From positions 2,936,584 to 3,000,583 of the forward strand of contig CP133159.1 of assembly GCA_030913385.1 (NCBI GenBank): a stretch of 64,000 bases of DNA. Reading direction: 5' to 3'. A model generated the notes under the pieces. That model saw nothing but the letters and a program-made list of their open reading frames with translations, did no database searches and was not told where the DNA came from. This document shows positions 41,465-51,368 of this stretch, one piece after another (the stretch's first letter is position 1; every line of letters begins with the position of its first letter). The DNA is from Cytophagaceae bacterium ABcell3. GTDB lineage: Bacteria; Bacteroidota; Bacteroidia; Cytophagales; Cytophagaceae. Both the position numbers and the translations under genes were made by a program.

Positions 41465-41740
41465 CTAGTTTAGGTAAAAAACAGAAATCATAGAATCAGG
41501 CATTAGTTCAAGACGTAGCTTTTGGGTTTTGCATTTTTGCCTTTCTCTTCTTTTTTCCTCTAGATAAGTATCAAGGTGGAGCGTTTTCCCGTCTACATGA
41601 GCCAAAGTCTTTACGGGAACCACCATCTCTACTTGTGGTTTAATACTTTTTGCTTTCAATGCAAGCACTGACGGTGTTTTTATAACGCCCCTTGCTATAT
41701 AATAAGAAAAAGCTAGTATAAATATAGATGTTATGATCAT
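41465..41740 (-). CDS. Small single-pass membrane protein
   Basis: About 91 residues from an ATG at 41740. A longer frame would need a TTG at 41797. The N terminus is a membrane-spanning helix (IITSIFILAFSYYIARGVI), and the rest is soluble with a basic stretch (EEKRRERQKCKTQKLRLEL). No family is recognised. The gene is tightly convergent with the AHSA1-like gene, with 2 bp between stop codons. Membrane-type N terminus and plausible composition favour a real gene. Confidence 0.5.
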   Translation of the reverse strand: MIITSIFILAFSYYIARGVIKTPSVLALKAKSIKPQVEMVVPVKTLAHVDGKTLHLDTYLEEKRRERQKCKTQKLRLELMPDSMISVFYLN

Positions 41741-42017
41741 GTCTGTATAAGGTGTTTTCTTAGTCTTTAAGTTCCGGTTAAACGTTCTTAACCACAATAC
41801 TTCTAAATACGAGAATAGGTTCTTTTATGTTGAGCCTTAATATTCTGACTTGAAGTTGTTTTCCCCTCATGAACTGATTCTATTATATATAAGCAGCGGT
41901 TTGCTTCTAATTACAACACGCTTGGTTATTCGTTCCTAGGACTTTCTTTGAATGAACTTTCAACACCTCATGCTGATAGAGGTTAAGTAATAAGAATGCA
42001 CTGTAAACCGTGAGATA

Positions 42018-42620
42018 ATGAAAATTTTGAATGAAGATTTATATGGTTCTGCGCCTGACAAATGTCCGGTAGTTCTAGTAATTATTGATATGATCAATGA
42101 CTTTGACTTTCCTGATGGTGAAGCATTATTTAACAACTCATTGCCTGCTGCAAAAAATATTAAAGCTTTAAAGAACAGAGCTAAAAAAGAACATGTCCCT
42201 ATTATTTATGTAAATGATAACTTTGGTAAGTGGAAATCGGATTTTAAGGTTTTGACTGAGCATGTCATTAATGAAAACACATTAGGCAAACCAATAGCAG
42301 AAATGTTACGACCAGAGCCAGAGGACTATTTTGTGCTGAAACCGAAACATAGTGGCTTTTACTCAACTACATTAGAAATATTGCTTGACCATTTGGGCGC
42401 CGATAAAATAATTCTCACAGGTATCACTTCTGATATATGTTTATTTTTTACCGCAAGCGACGCTTATTTAAGAGACTATAAATTAATTATCCCTTCTGAC
42501 TGCTCTGCAGCGGTTAATAATGATCAGCATAAAATAGCTATGGAGAATATGGAGCGGATCTTAAAAGCGGAAGTATGTACATCAGCGGAAATAGATTTAA
42601 TTCAGAGCAAAAAGAATTGA
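42018..42620 (+). CDS. Isochorismatase-like cysteine hydrolase
   Basis: A 200-residue alpha/beta hydrolase of the isochorismatase/nicotinamidase superfamily. The catalytic triad is visible: Asp24 (VIIDMINDF), Lys110 (LKPKHSGFY) and Cys141 (GITSDICLFF). A cis-peptide-type GITS precedes the Cys. The usual His metal ligands of nicotinamidase are absent (DNFGKW instead of the DWH-type motif), so a nicotinamidase role is unlikely. The family also hydrolyses isochorismate, N-carbamoyl compounds and related amides. A GH5 gene follows 84 bp downstream on the same strand without clear functional tie. Confidence 0.88.
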   Translation: MKILNEDLYGSAPDKCPVVLVIIDMINDFDFPDGEALFNNSLPAAKNIKALKNRAKKEHVPIIYVNDNFGKWKSDFKVLTEHVINENTLGKPIAEMLRPEPEDYFVLKPKHSGFYSTTLEILLDHLGADKIILTGITSDICLFFTASDAYLRDYKLIIPSDCSAAVNNDQHKIAMENMERILKAEVCTSAEIDLIQSKKN

Positions 42621-42704
42621 TTAATGGAAATTTAAATCTAGAGAATATACATTGTTGTTGGCATGTTCTTTGATCATTAACAATGTGGCAAATCATAATC
42701 TATC

Positions 42705-43691
42705 ATGAAACAGTTGATACTTCTTTTTTTTCTCTTGTCTTTGCAAAGTACTGTGTATGCTCAAAAAAGCATCGTGGAAAAGTATGGAAGATTGTCTGTT
42801 GATGGAAATTATATCATAGGGGAGCATGGAGATACGGTGCAGTTGCGGGGCATGTCTTTTTTTTGGAGCCAATGGAAAGGCGAGTATTATAACAAGAGAG
42901 TTGTTCAGTGGTTGCGTGACGATTGGAAATGTACGGTGGTACGTGCTGCTATGGGTGTAGATGAGAGTGGCGGCTATTTGCATAATGCATATGAAGAAAA
43001 AGAAAAAGTAGAACGTATAGTAAAAGCAGCTATTGATCAAGGTATATATGTGATTATTGATTATCATAGTCATCATGCCCATGAAAATCCAGAAGAAGCA
43101 AAACGTTTTTTTGCTGAAATGGCTAAGAAGTATGGAAAATACCCCAACGTGATTTATGAAATCTACAATGAGCCTCTTCAGGTTTCTTGGACAAAAGTCC
43201 TTAAGCCATATTCTACTGAAATTATTGAAGTAATCCGCTCTCATGACCCTCATAACTTGGTCATATGTGGAACCAGACAATGGTCGCAAATGGTAAGTGA
43301 GGCTGCTCTGGATCCGGTAGATGATCATAATGTGGCTTATGCCCTTCATTACTATGCTGGAACGCATAAAGAATCATTAAGGAACATTGCTCAGAGGGCA
43401 CTTGATGCAGGTATTGCTATTTTTGTTACAGAGTTTGGTATCTGTGAGGCTAGTGGTGATGGGGAGCTTGATTTTGAAGAAGCACAAAAGTGGTGGGATT
43501 TTCTCGACAAATATAAAATTAGTTGGGCAAACTGGGCTGTCTCTGATAAGGAAGAAGCGGCCTCTGCTTTGGTATTTGGAGCCGGTTGGAGAGGGAAATG
43601 GAAAGAACATCAAATTACACCTTCTGGGAAATTTGTAAGAGAGGAGCTTTTAAGAAAGAATGGCCCTATTTTTGAAAGCCTTGAAAAGTAA
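42705..43691 (+). CDS. Secreted GH5 endoglucanase (copy 2)
   Basis: A 328-residue GH5 enzyme, paralogue of 5725-6732. A signal peptide (cleavage after VYAQ at residue 20) leads to the same mature start (SIVEKYGRLSVDGNYIIGEHGD). Acid/base is Glu156 in IYNEP and the nucleophile Glu243 in IFVTEFG. Compared with copy 1, the sequence differs throughout but without insertions of note, so the duplication is not recent. No carbohydrate-binding module or T9SS sorting domain is present. Likely beta-1,4-glucan hydrolysis. The two copies may differ in substrate length or regulation. A long antisense frame across this gene is a shadow. Confidence 0.93.
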   Translation: MKQLILLFFLLSLQSTVYAQKSIVEKYGRLSVDGNYIIGEHGDTVQLRGMSFFWSQWKGEYYNKRVVQWLRDDWKCTVVRAAMGVDESGGYLHNAYEEKEKVERIVKAAIDQGIYVIIDYHSHHAHENPEEAKRFFAEMAKKYGKYPNVIYEIYNEPLQVSWTKVLKPYSTEIIEVIRSHDPHNLVICGTRQWSQMVSEAALDPVDDHNVAYALHYYAGTHKESLRNIAQRALDAGIAIFVTEFGICEASGDGELDFEEAQKWWDFLDKYKISWANWAVSDKEEAASALVFGAGWRGKWKEHQITPSGKFVREELLRKNGPIFESLEK

Positions 43692-43826
43692 GGGAGCAGA
43701 GCTTAGCTCTTTCTCCCTTTTCTTACTTTCTTAAGTTGTCTTTTCTGGTTTCTTACTGTCCCTCGTTTTAATCTGAATCTTTTGGTTTTTTTCATCTGAA
43801 GCAAAATTTGGTTGTTCAATAAAACC

Positions 43827-45470
43827 TCATTGTTGGTTTATTGTTTTAAACTGTTCAACAAATTTGAAATCCTTTGCGTCAAAAAGTCCCAAATCGCTTA
43901 GTTTTAGTGCAGGGATAACCAATAAGGCCATAAAGGACAAGGTCATAAAAGGAGAGGTAAGTGGGCTGCCCATTTCTTTTGAAATACTATCCATTTCTGT
44001 ATATTTTTTTGCAACTGTATAACCGTCTTCTATAGACATTAGCCCTGCTACTGGCAAAGGTAAACTATGCGTCTTTTCGTCAAATACGGCGGATATGCCT
44101 CCTTTATTTTTTATAACCTCGTTTACTGCTTTGGTTAAATCTATGTCCGTGGTACCAACGGCAACAATATTATGAGAGTCGTGGGCTACAGATGAAGCTA
44201 TTGCGCCTTTTTTTAGACCAAATCCTTTAATAAAAGCTATGGCAGGCGGTGTGTTCTTATATCGATTTACCACAGTGATTTTTAATAAGTCCTTGTTTAT
44301 ATCGGCTTGAAGCTCTCCATTTAAAATGGTTGGTTCTACTTCTAAAGCATTGGTTATTAATTGACCATCTAATGCTTCAATCACTTTAATTTTGTTGCCT
44401 AATGGAGCTATTTTGAAGAACTCTGGCGTTTTGAGAGATGTGTCAAATTTGTTGATTATATCCGCTGGTTTAGTCTTGATGAAGCTTTTACCATTTTCTG
44501 CTTGCAATTCGCCGTTGATATATGTTTTTAAAACCGAGAACTCTTTGATATTATTCACCACAATAAAGTCTGCCGGATCACCTTCTCGCACAAGCCCTAC
44601 ATCTAGGTCGTAATGAATTACCGGATTGACACAGGCAGCTTTCAATACCTTGTAAAAATCTACACCTTTTGCAATCGATCTTTTTACCAGTTCGTCAATA
44701 TGGCTTTTTACTAAATAGTCTGGATGTTTATCGTCTGAACAGAACATGATGTGATCTTCATAGTCATTTAGAAGAGGGTATAGAGCTTCAAAGTTTTTAG
44801 CCGCACTTCCTTCTCTAATGGCTATCTTCATTCCTGCTTTTAGTTTGTCGAGGGCTTCATCTTTTGTAAAACATTCATGGTCTGTACTTATTCCGGCAGA
44901 AGCGTACTGTTCTGCTAATGCACCTTTTAGACCAGGGGCATGGCCGTCTATTATTTTGTTATACTTTTTGGCAATATGTATTTTCGCTAAAACGGTTGGG
45001 TCTTGGTTCAGCACACCAGGCCAGTTCATCATTTCGCCCAAATACTTAAGGTCTCTTTCTTTAAAGAGCTTTTCTATATCGCCGGCCGTCACTTCTGCTC
45101 CTGCGGTCTCAAAAGTGGTTGCTGGAACACAAGATGGGGCGCCAAAATAAAACTTAAACGGTACTGTCTTTCCATTATCTATCATATAGTTTATACCTTG
45201 AATACCCAAGACATTTGCAATTTCATGTGGGTCTGAAACTGTGGCTACCGTGCCATGTACCACTGCTACTTTTGCGAATTCTGAAGGAACTACCATGGAA
45301 CTTTCTATATGGACATGGGCATCTATAAACCCAGGTAAAATATAAATATCATCTGCATTGGCTGTTTGGGATATTTGGACAATTTTTCCATCAGATACTG
45401 TAATAGTTCCTGGATAGGTACGCTTGTTTATTATATCTATAATGTTTCCTGATATGGTAAAATCCTTCAT
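43827..45470 (-). CDS. ade: Adenine deaminase
   Basis: A 547-residue amidohydrolase-superfamily enzyme. Metal-site motifs are [14 protein letters not shown] near residues 42-55 and [10 protein letters not shown] near 81-90, with [31 protein letters not shown] and [12 protein letters not shown] further on, all diagnostic of the AdeC-type adenine deaminase. It converts adenine to hypoxanthine and ammonia using a Mn/Fe centre in the cytoplasm. The length fits the family. The gene stands alone. Together with guaD it gives the cell deaminases for both purine bases. Confidence 0.95.
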   Translation of the reverse strand: MKDFTISGNIIDIINKRTYPGTITVSDGKIVQISQTANADDIYILPGFIDAHVHIESSMVVPSEFAKVAVVHGTVATVSDPHEIANVLGIQGINYMIDNGKTVPFKFYFGAPSCVPATTFETAGAEVTAGDIEKLFKERDLKYLGEMMNWPGVLNQDPTVLAKIHIAKKYNKIIDGHAPGLKGALAEQYASAGISTDHECFTKDEALDKLKAGMKIAIREGSAAKNFEALYPLLNDYEDHIMFCSDDKHPDYLVKSHIDELVKRSIAKGVDFYKVLKAACVNPVIHYDLDVGLVREGDPADFIVVNNIKEFSVLKTYINGELQAENGKSFIKTKPADIINKFDTSLKTPEFFKIAPLGNKIKVIEALDGQLITNALEVEPTILNGELQADINKDLLKITVVNRYKNTPPAIAFIKGFGLKKGAIASSVAHDSHNIVAVGTTDIDLTKAVNEVIKNKGGISAVFDEKTHSLPLPVAGLMSIEDGYTVAKKYTEMDSISKEMGSPLTSPFMTLSFMALLVIPALKLSDLGLFDAKDFKFVEQFKTINQQ

Positions 45471-45735
45471 AATGTTGATGTGCTTTACGATCTATAAAGG
45501 TAATGTCCTTATTGGTTAATACCAGAAGTTGAAATAAGTTTTATTATTCTTATTCAGTTGGGATGCTTTTCGTATTTGTATCACTTATAATTTTCTCAGC
45601 AGTTTCCTTTATTATTCCTCCTAATGCTAGAACTGTCTATATGAATATAATTCTTTGAAAAAAACATGTAAGATAATGGCACGATTTTAATATTAGGCCT
45701 GTTGAAATATTATACCATTTTAAAAATCATCTTTT

Positions 45736-46017
45736 ATGGATATTCAACATGATGTAAGACAGGGGAAATTTTATGCCATAGTAAAAGGTACAGAATATAG
45801 CTTAGAGTACAATGACTTAGAACCAAACTTGTGGGAGTTTCACTGCCCTTTTTTGACCGGTAGCCAAAGAGAGCAAGAGGCGCTTGATAAAATTATTGAA
45901 TATGCCATGTATTACATGAAGAGAAAAGGGATCAGGTTGTGTGAAGTAGGTTCGTGTAGTAGGGTTAAAGATTACCTTGAAAGAAAAAAAGAGCTTCAGG
46001 AAACCCTGGTAGTATAA
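45736..46017 (+). CDS. Small GNAT-like protein (YjdJ type), tentative
   Basis: A 93-residue cytoplasmic protein. Its pattern of a beta hairpin (GKFYAIVKGTEYSLEYNDLEP), a strand (LWEFHCPFLTG), a helix with an acceptor-like run (QREQEALDKIIEYAMYYMKRKG) and a closing strand-helix (IRLCEVGSCSRVKDYLERKKEL) resembles the minimal GNAT acetyltransferases of the YjdJ group. The usual R/Q-x-x-G-x-G/A acetyl-CoA loop is replaced by TGSQREQ, so catalytic activity is doubtful. A terminator follows, shared with the convergent helicase gene. Confidence 0.55.
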   Translation: MDIQHDVRQGKFYAIVKGTEYSLEYNDLEPNLWEFHCPFLTGSQREQEALDKIIEYAMYYMKRKGIRLCEVGSCSRVKDYLERKKELQETLVV

Positions 46018-46034
46018 TAAATTTAAAATAGGAG

Positions 46035-46057
46035 AGGGGCGAAAAAAGCCCCTTTTT
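46035..46057. terminator. Terminator between convergent genes
   Basis: AGGGGC / GCCCCT stem with a 7-nt A-rich loop and a T-run on the plus strand. Confidence 0.75.
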
Positions 46058-46098
46058 TGTACCTAAGGAATATTTTTTACCAACTCGGATGCTTGCTT

Positions 46099-48351
46099 TT
46101 AATCAATTTTTGAATAGTCTTCCATCTTTTTGTAATAAGCTATGGCTGCTCTAATTTCCCCATAGGTATATTCTTCACCTAACATGCCTTTAAGTTTTGA
46201 AAGCGTAAAATCTTCTTCTTGATTTAACTGCTTTATAGCCTTTAGAATTTGCTGTGCTTTTTTCTTGGGAACTAACTCTTCTAAATTTAACTCGTCTGTG
46301 GAAATGAAGCGGATGAGGTGGTTTTCTATTGTACTTGTAACCAATCCGCGTTCTTGAGCTATATCGGAAATATTCTTTCCTTCTTTAAACATTTTAAGCG
46401 ATATTCTAAAAGTTTCTCCCTTTGGGACTTTTGCTTTTTTTCGTTCCGTTTTTTCTGAATCTTCTTTTTTAAGGCTTTCTTTTTTGTCAGAAAGTTCTTT
46501 TAGCAATATTTCTGTATCAGTCCCTTCAGCCAAGCCTTGTGTTATAAGCAACCCTTTCTCTAAAATAGATTTTTTATGTTTTAAGGTGTTTAGTAGGTAT
46601 TTAAGCTCTTTCTGGTATTTTTTAGTTTTAGGTTTTGTTTTTATAATGTGTAAATGATCTTTTATGGGATTAAACAGCTCTTTGTGTATTTTTTCTTTAA
46701 AGTAGGCGCTAGCTGCAGCTATTCTTTCATTCAGATGGTTGTAGTCTGTAGGTTTGTTGTCTTTATTGCTTAACAAGTTTTCCAACTGGACAGTGAATTT
46801 TGAGGCTGTATTTTCCTGTTTCTCAACGCAGGATAGAAGTTTTTCTCCTAGCTCTTGGGCTTCTTCTTGTAAAGGAATCCGTCTATTATCAAAGGATTCA
46901 TAAAAGTTTGTAAATACATTAAGAAGCTTGTTCCAGTTGAATGCATTGATCAGGGAATTGTGGATATAGCTTTCTTTTGCTTGCTCTAGTTCTTTGTTTA
47001 GCTGATTTTCCTCTGGTTCATTTTGTGAAAATGCACTTGCCTGCGCGTCTGTATAAATACAGTCAGAATTTATTTTAGATAGAAGGACTAGACCGTTTAG
47101 TGAGGTAAGTCTGCTCAGCGCCACATAAACCTGTCCCGGTGCGAAAGACTCTCCAGCGTCAATTATGGCTTTGTCAAAAGTTAGACCTTGACTTTTGTGA
47201 ATAGTTATAGCCCAGGCAAGCCTAATCGGGTATTGGGTGAAGGAACCCTTGTTGTCTTCTTCGATTTTGTCTTCTTCTTTATTATAGGTGTACTTTACAT
47301 TTCTCCAAGTCTCTTTCTCCACCAGTAGTTTATCGCTTTGTCCGGGAAAAGCTACGTATATTTTGTCTTCTTCAATCTTATCAATGATTCCTGTTTTCCC
47401 ATTATAGTAACGCCTGTTTTCTCCTTTGTCATTTCTGATAAACATAATTTGAGCACCTTCTTTCAGGGTTAAGGTTTGCTCTGCTGGCAGGCTTTTCCCA
47501 AAATTGCCCTCTAGCTTAGCTTCAAAAGTATATGCCTTTCCAGGTAGCTTGTCCAGTTCCTCTTGGTTGATAATGTCAGCTTTTGCATTGTGTGTTGTTA
47601 ACAGAATGTGTCCGCTTTCTGGGTGTGGTTTAAAGTTTGGTTGGTAATAGCTTTTTAGAAGTTCTAAATCTTCGTTGGAAATTTTGTTGTTCCTGAGGTT
47701 GTTGAGCAGGGTAATAAATTTCACATCCTTCTGTCTGTATATTTTTTTTAGTTCCAGGTATACAGGAGGGGCTTCTTGTAGGCCATGGGCATGGAAGAAA
47801 AACGGGCTGGGATAGTACTCTTGCAAAACTTTCCACTCTTGCTCGGCTGTTACTGGTGGAAGTTGAAATAGATCACCAATAAAAAGCATCTGTACACCTC
47901 CGAAAGGTATGTGCCTTCTACGCCTGACATGTCTTAAAATGGTGTCTATGGCATCTAGTAAATCCGCACGGAGCATGGAGACTTCATCAATGATTAACAG
48001 GTCAATCTCCTGCATAAGTTCTCTTTTGTCCTTCCTTAAGCGCAGGTGCTTCATTAAGCTATGCCTGTCAAAAAGGTTGCCTGAATCATGCGGTTTTGAA
48101 TATTGCTGTAAAGGGACGAAGGAACCAAATGGTAATTGAAAAAAAGAATGTATGGTAACTCCGCCTGCATTCATTGCTGCTATTCCCGTAGGGGCTACTA
48201 TGGCATGCTTTTTATGCGTATTTTCTTTAATATATCTTAAAAAAGTTGTTTTTCCTGTACCGGCTTTGCCAGTTAAGAATAGATTTTTAGAGGTATGGTT
48301 GACAAATTTTACCGCTAGTTCAAAGTTTCGGTTTGACTTATCGGCTTGCAT
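46099..48351 (-). CDS. PIF1-family helicase with C-terminal winged-helix domain
   Basis: A 750-residue SF1B helicase. Walker A is LTGKAGTGKTTFL near residue 27, Walker B is LLIIDEVSML near 116, and later helicase motifs include FIGDLFQLPPV, LTTHNAKAD, IRLAWAITIHKSQGLTFDKAIID and GQVYVALSRLTSL. The C terminus (about 640-750) has a helix-turn-helix segment (SLKMFKEGKNISDIAQERGLVTSTIENHLIRF) seen in many Bacteroidota PIF1-like proteins and related to HTH_40. A charged coiled region links the two. PIF1 helicases unwind G-quadruplexes and R-loops and aid replication through hard-to-copy DNA. The C-terminal domain probably binds DNA. Single-gene unit. Confidence 0.92.
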   Translation of the reverse strand: MQADKSNRNFELAVKFVNHTSKNLFLTGKAGTGKTTFLRYIKENTHKKHAIVAPTGIAAMNAGGVTIHSFFQLPFGSFVPLQQYSKPHDSGNLFDRHSLMKHLRLRKDKRELMQEIDLLIIDEVSMLRADLLDAIDTILRHVRRRRHIPFGGVQMLFIGDLFQLPPVTAEQEWKVLQEYYPSPFFFHAHGLQEAPPVYLELKKIYRQKDVKFITLLNNLRNNKISNEDLELLKSYYQPNFKPHPESGHILLTTHNAKADIINQEELDKLPGKAYTFEAKLEGNFGKSLPAEQTLTLKEGAQIMFIRNDKGENRRYYNGKTGIIDKIEEDKIYVAFPGQSDKLLVEKETWRNVKYTYNKEEDKIEEDNKGSFTQYPIRLAWAITIHKSQGLTFDKAIIDAGESFAPGQVYVALSRLTSLNGLVLLSKINSDCIYTDAQASAFSQNEPEENQLNKELEQAKESYIHNSLINAFNWNKLLNVFTNFYESFDNRRIPLQEEAQELGEKLLSCVEKQENTASKFTVQLENLLSNKDNKPTDYNHLNERIAAASAYFKEKIHKELFNPIKDHLHIIKTKPKTKKYQKELKYLLNTLKHKKSILEKGLLITQGLAEGTDTEILLKELSDKKESLKKEDSEKTERKKAKVPKGETFRISLKMFKEGKNISDIAQERGLVTSTIENHLIRFISTDELNLEELVPKKKAQQILKAIKQLNQEEDFTLSKLKGMLGEEYTYGEIRAAIAYYKKMEDYSKID

Positions 48352-48500
48352 GATTGGTTAATAGCTGGACTTAAAGTTTAAAAAAATGTAACTGTTGTTT
48401 TAGCCTTCTAAGATGTTAAAAATAATGCAATTAACAAAGGATAAAAGTGAATTATTGTTGTGTAGGTGGGGGATGGTAGAACTGTATTAATGTGCATAAA

Positions 48501-48531
48501 AAAAGTCGGAAAGAATAGCTTTCCGACTTTT
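48501..48531 (-). terminator. Terminator of the HtrA-like gene
   Basis: AAAAGTCGGAAAG / CTTTCCGACTTTT, a perfect 13-bp stem with a 5-nt loop, lies 20 bp past the protease stop codon and is also positioned between divergent transcripts. Confidence 0.8.
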
Positions 48532-48550
48532 CGTTGTTTATTTAATTTTC

Positions 48551-49690
48551 TTAACTATCTGTTCCACCTTGCAACCTTGCTGTGGTTGACCTGGTTTCCC
48601 CGTCGCGTCTGTACTCTACAGTAACCTCTTCATCAGGTCTCTTCATACCTATAATTTCTTGAACCTCAGCAGGGGAGTTTACTTCTGAATCTTCTAAGGA
48701 TACAATGATGTCTCCATCTTGCAGACCAGCGTCGTCTGCTGCACTACCAGGGTTCACTTCGTGTACATAGACCCCGTTAAGGTTTTCAATGTCTCTTTCG
48801 TCGGCAAGTTGTGCATTCAAGTCTTGGATCATTACTCCTAATAAACCTCTGCGAACTTCTCCATATTCCATGATATCGTCCACAACTTTTCTTACCATAT
48901 TTCCAGGTACTGCAAAAGAGTATCCTGCAAAAGCTCCTGTTGGACTAGCAATGGCTGCATTGATACCCACTAAATCTCCATTGGTATTTACCAAGGCGCC
49001 TCCACTGTTTCCAGGGTTTACAGCAGCATCCGTCTGGATAAAAGATTCGATAGACCTGTTTCCATTGCCTTCCAGAATGTTCAGGTTTCTCCCTTTTGCA
49101 CTTACGATACCAGCTGTTACTGTAGAAGTAAGATTAAACGGGTTGCCTACCGCAATTACCCATTCGCCAACTTGTAGTTCGTCAGAATCCGCAAACTCTA
49201 ATATTGGCAAATCCTGTTCCTCTATTTTTATCAGCGCAAGGTCGGTCAGTGGATCAGTACCTTCCACTGTTGCGTCATACACCCTTTTGTCGTTAAGGGT
49301 AACTTGGATACTTTCAGCTTCGGCAATTATGTGCAAAGATGTAACAATATGTCCTTCTTCAGAAATAATTACACCTGAACCAGACCCTAAAAGGTTGGGA
49401 TCCTGGTCTTGTTGTCCAGGTCCTTGTCCTGGTGGCTGCTGCTGTTGTTCAGGGCCACCCTCAGGATCGCCGAAAAGTTCCTCTAGCGGATGCCTTTCTC
49501 CACCACCTTCGCCATATGCGTTTATATGAACTACTGCAGGTGTGGCATGCTCTGCCGCCTCCGCAAAATCGTCTGGTCTGTCCCCATCGCTAAAGACTGA
49601 CGCCAAATGTGCATTATTTTCAGATGATGCATCACATCCCTGAAAAATAAACATAGCTACTGCTATGAGATAAAAACATGTATTTTTCAT
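48551..49690 (-). CDS. HtrA/Deg-type serine protease, lipoprotein
   Basis: A 379-residue protein. The signal ends in a lipobox at Cys19 (IFQGC), so it should be membrane-anchored by lipid. A Gln/Pro/Gly-rich linker (about residues 75-100) precedes a trypsin-like domain with catalytic His120 (VTSLHII), Asp150 (PLTDLALIK) and Ser229 (NPGNSGGAL). One PDZ domain follows (about 275-370, RRGLLGVMIQD and VHEVNPGSAADDAGLQDGD). One PDZ rather than two puts it nearer DegS than DegP in layout. It would degrade or sense misfolded periplasmic proteins. The MltF-like transglycosylase gene lies upstream on the same strand. Confidence 0.93.
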   Translation of the reverse strand: MKNTCFYLIAVAMFIFQGCDASSENNAHLASVFSDGDRPDDFAEAAEHATPAVVHINAYGEGGGERHPLEELFGDPEGGPEQQQQPPGQGPGQQDQDPNLLGSGSGVIISEEGHIVTSLHIIAEAESIQVTLNDKRVYDATVEGTDPLTDLALIKIEEQDLPILEFADSDELQVGEWVIAVGNPFNLTSTVTAGIVSAKGRNLNILEGNGNRSIESFIQTDAAVNPGNSGGALVNTNGDLVGINAAIASPTGAFAGYSFAVPGNMVRKVVDDIMEYGEVRRGLLGVMIQDLNAQLADERDIENLNGVYVHEVNPGSAADDAGLQDGDIIVSLEDSEVNSPAEVQEIIGMKRPDEEVTVEYRRDGETRSTTARLQGGTDS

Positions 49691-49819
49691 ATTCCTAATA
49701 ATCTGAGTAAATGTATTTCTTCTATATTAAAGTAACATAATTCAGATTGTGATGTTTTTATCTCTTGCGTTATGTTTGAATATGAATATGTTATGGGTGC
49801 ATAATATTTAGCATATTTT

Positions 49820-51307
49820 CTATGCTGGAATTAGCTCTTTATAGATTTTATACCTTTTTAAAATAGCTTTTACATACTGATAAGGTTCAGCACATCGGCA
49901 GTAACCATGTCTTACCACATCTTGGGTATAGTATTCTTCACTAGATTTTTTCAATAAATACTTTGCTACATTGTCATCCCAAACGTTAGGGTCTGCACCG
50001 TATTTTTTTGCGAGCCTTCTGGCATCTTGCACATGTCCATGTCCTACATTGTAAGAGGCTAAAACAAATTTAACCCTTTCTTCTTCTACCTCTATTTCTG
50101 ACCAATAATTTAAGAGCCATTTCAAAAATGATGTGCCTGCTTTTAAAGATTCATGTGGGTTTCTAAGGTCGTTGCACCCATGTTCTTTTGCAGTAGCAGG
50201 CATCATTTGCATTAGCCCAACGGCACCTGCCCATGATTCTGCATTGGCATCAAAGCGTGATTCTTGAAAAATTAGAGATGCTAGTAAGCGCCAGTCCCAA
50301 TTGATTTCAGAAGCGGCTGCTTTAATAAAATCGTCATATTCAGATATTTTTCCTCCTGTTTTGGAAAAATACATACTCCCGGCACGTTCTCTAAATGCTT
50401 TGTTGTTTTTAAAGTATTTATTAAAGATCACATTAAAAGTAACTGTTCCCCTGTTTTTTTCAACCCATTCATTAACAACTTCTAATAGTTCGGGTGAGTT
50501 TTTCCTCACGGCCCAGGCGATTCTTTGAGGGAAGCTGATTTTTGTTTTTATATCTAAGTCACGGTAAAATGTGCTGTTAAGCATAGCTATATGTTGATCG
50601 GCAACGGTGCACGGTATCTCTTTCTCGTTGACCAAGCGTATCAACTCTTCTGTACTCATATCGCCAGGTACTGTTTTAATGTTTATCGGTTCACCGATTT
50701 CATGCCCTAGATTGATCAACCTTTCAAAGTAACTTGATTTTTTCCGTACATAAACTTCTTTTTCTGTGAGATCCAGTACATTTCTGATTAGCTGTTTCTC
50801 AGTCCTATGTACGGGTATGTCTCTCCAGTTGTCTGGTTTTCGCTGAACAAGGACTTGCTCTGTAGTGGTGTGCCAACTTGTAAAATCTACGAACTTTCTT
50901 CTGGACTCTGTAATGGTCAGTCCAAAAGCGATGATGTCCCCTTTGCCTTCATTGAGCATAGTAAACATTTCATCATAATTTCTAGCTAACACGATTTCCA
51001 ATTTCACGCCTAAATGGTCTGAAAGCTTTTTTAGCAGTTCATACTCATAGCCCATTGGCTCTCCTTTATAAGTAAAGAAGCTTGTTGAACTATATCCTAC
51101 AATAGCCCTCAGTACCCCATCATTTTTAATTTGTGTAAAATCGTGCGTAAGTTTAGGTTTTTCTGGAGCATTTATTGCGTCTTCAACAAACTCTTCTGAT
51201 GACGCTTGTTTTTTTGTCTCTTTTTGTGGTTCTGGTGCACATTGCGTGAATAGCAATGGCATAGCCAGCAAAAGAAATAATTTTGTAAACCTGTAAAAGT
51301 TGATCAT
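49820..51307 (-). CDS. mltF: MltF-like lytic transglycosylase lipoprotein
   Basis: A 495-residue protein. A lipoprotein signal ends near Cys23 (LLFTQCAP). Residues about 55-300 form a periplasmic solute-binding-protein-type domain (LRAIVGYSSTSFFTYKGEPMGYEYELLKKLSDHLGVK). Residues about 320-470 are an SLT (family 1) lytic transglycosylase domain with catalytic Glu in LIFQESRFD, AGAVGLMQMMPATAKEHG and LASYNVGHGHV. This two-domain layout is that of MltF. It cleaves the MurNAc-GlcNAc bond in peptidoglycan to give anhydro ends, and the binding domain senses muropeptides in known homologues. The HtrA-like gene follows 129 bp downstream. Confidence 0.92.
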   Translation of the reverse strand: MINFYRFTKLFLLLAMPLLFTQCAPEPQKETKKQASSEEFVEDAINAPEKPKLTHDFTQIKNDGVLRAIVGYSSTSFFTYKGEPMGYEYELLKKLSDHLGVKLEIVLARNYDEMFTMLNEGKGDIIAFGLTITESRRKFVDFTSWHTTTEQVLVQRKPDNWRDIPVHRTEKQLIRNVLDLTEKEVYVRKKSSYFERLINLGHEIGEPINIKTVPGDMSTEELIRLVNEKEIPCTVADQHIAMLNSTFYRDLDIKTKISFPQRIAWAVRKNSPELLEVVNEWVEKNRGTVTFNVIFNKYFKNNKAFRERAGSMYFSKTGGKISEYDDFIKAAASEINWDWRLLASLIFQESRFDANAESWAGAVGLMQMMPATAKEHGCNDLRNPHESLKAGTSFLKWLLNYWSEIEVEEERVKFVLASYNVGHGHVQDARRLAKKYGADPNVWDDNVAKYLLKKSSEEYYTQDVVRHGYCRCAEPYQYVKAILKRYKIYKELIPA

Positions 51308-51368
51308 ACCTTTAGCTTTTGTAAATAGCTAAGATACGAAAAAGTTGGATAAAGTTGTTCTAAAAAAA

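Noticed and set aside
42693-43367. A 224-codon minus-strand frame opposite the second GH5 gene
   Set aside because: The plus-strand frame has full GH5 motifs and a signal peptide. The antisense translation has none and is explained by codon bias.
48789-49529. A 246-codon plus-strand frame opposite the HtrA-like protease
   Set aside because: Rich in Ser and Pro as expected of an antisense product. The minus strand has a complete catalytic triad and PDZ domain.
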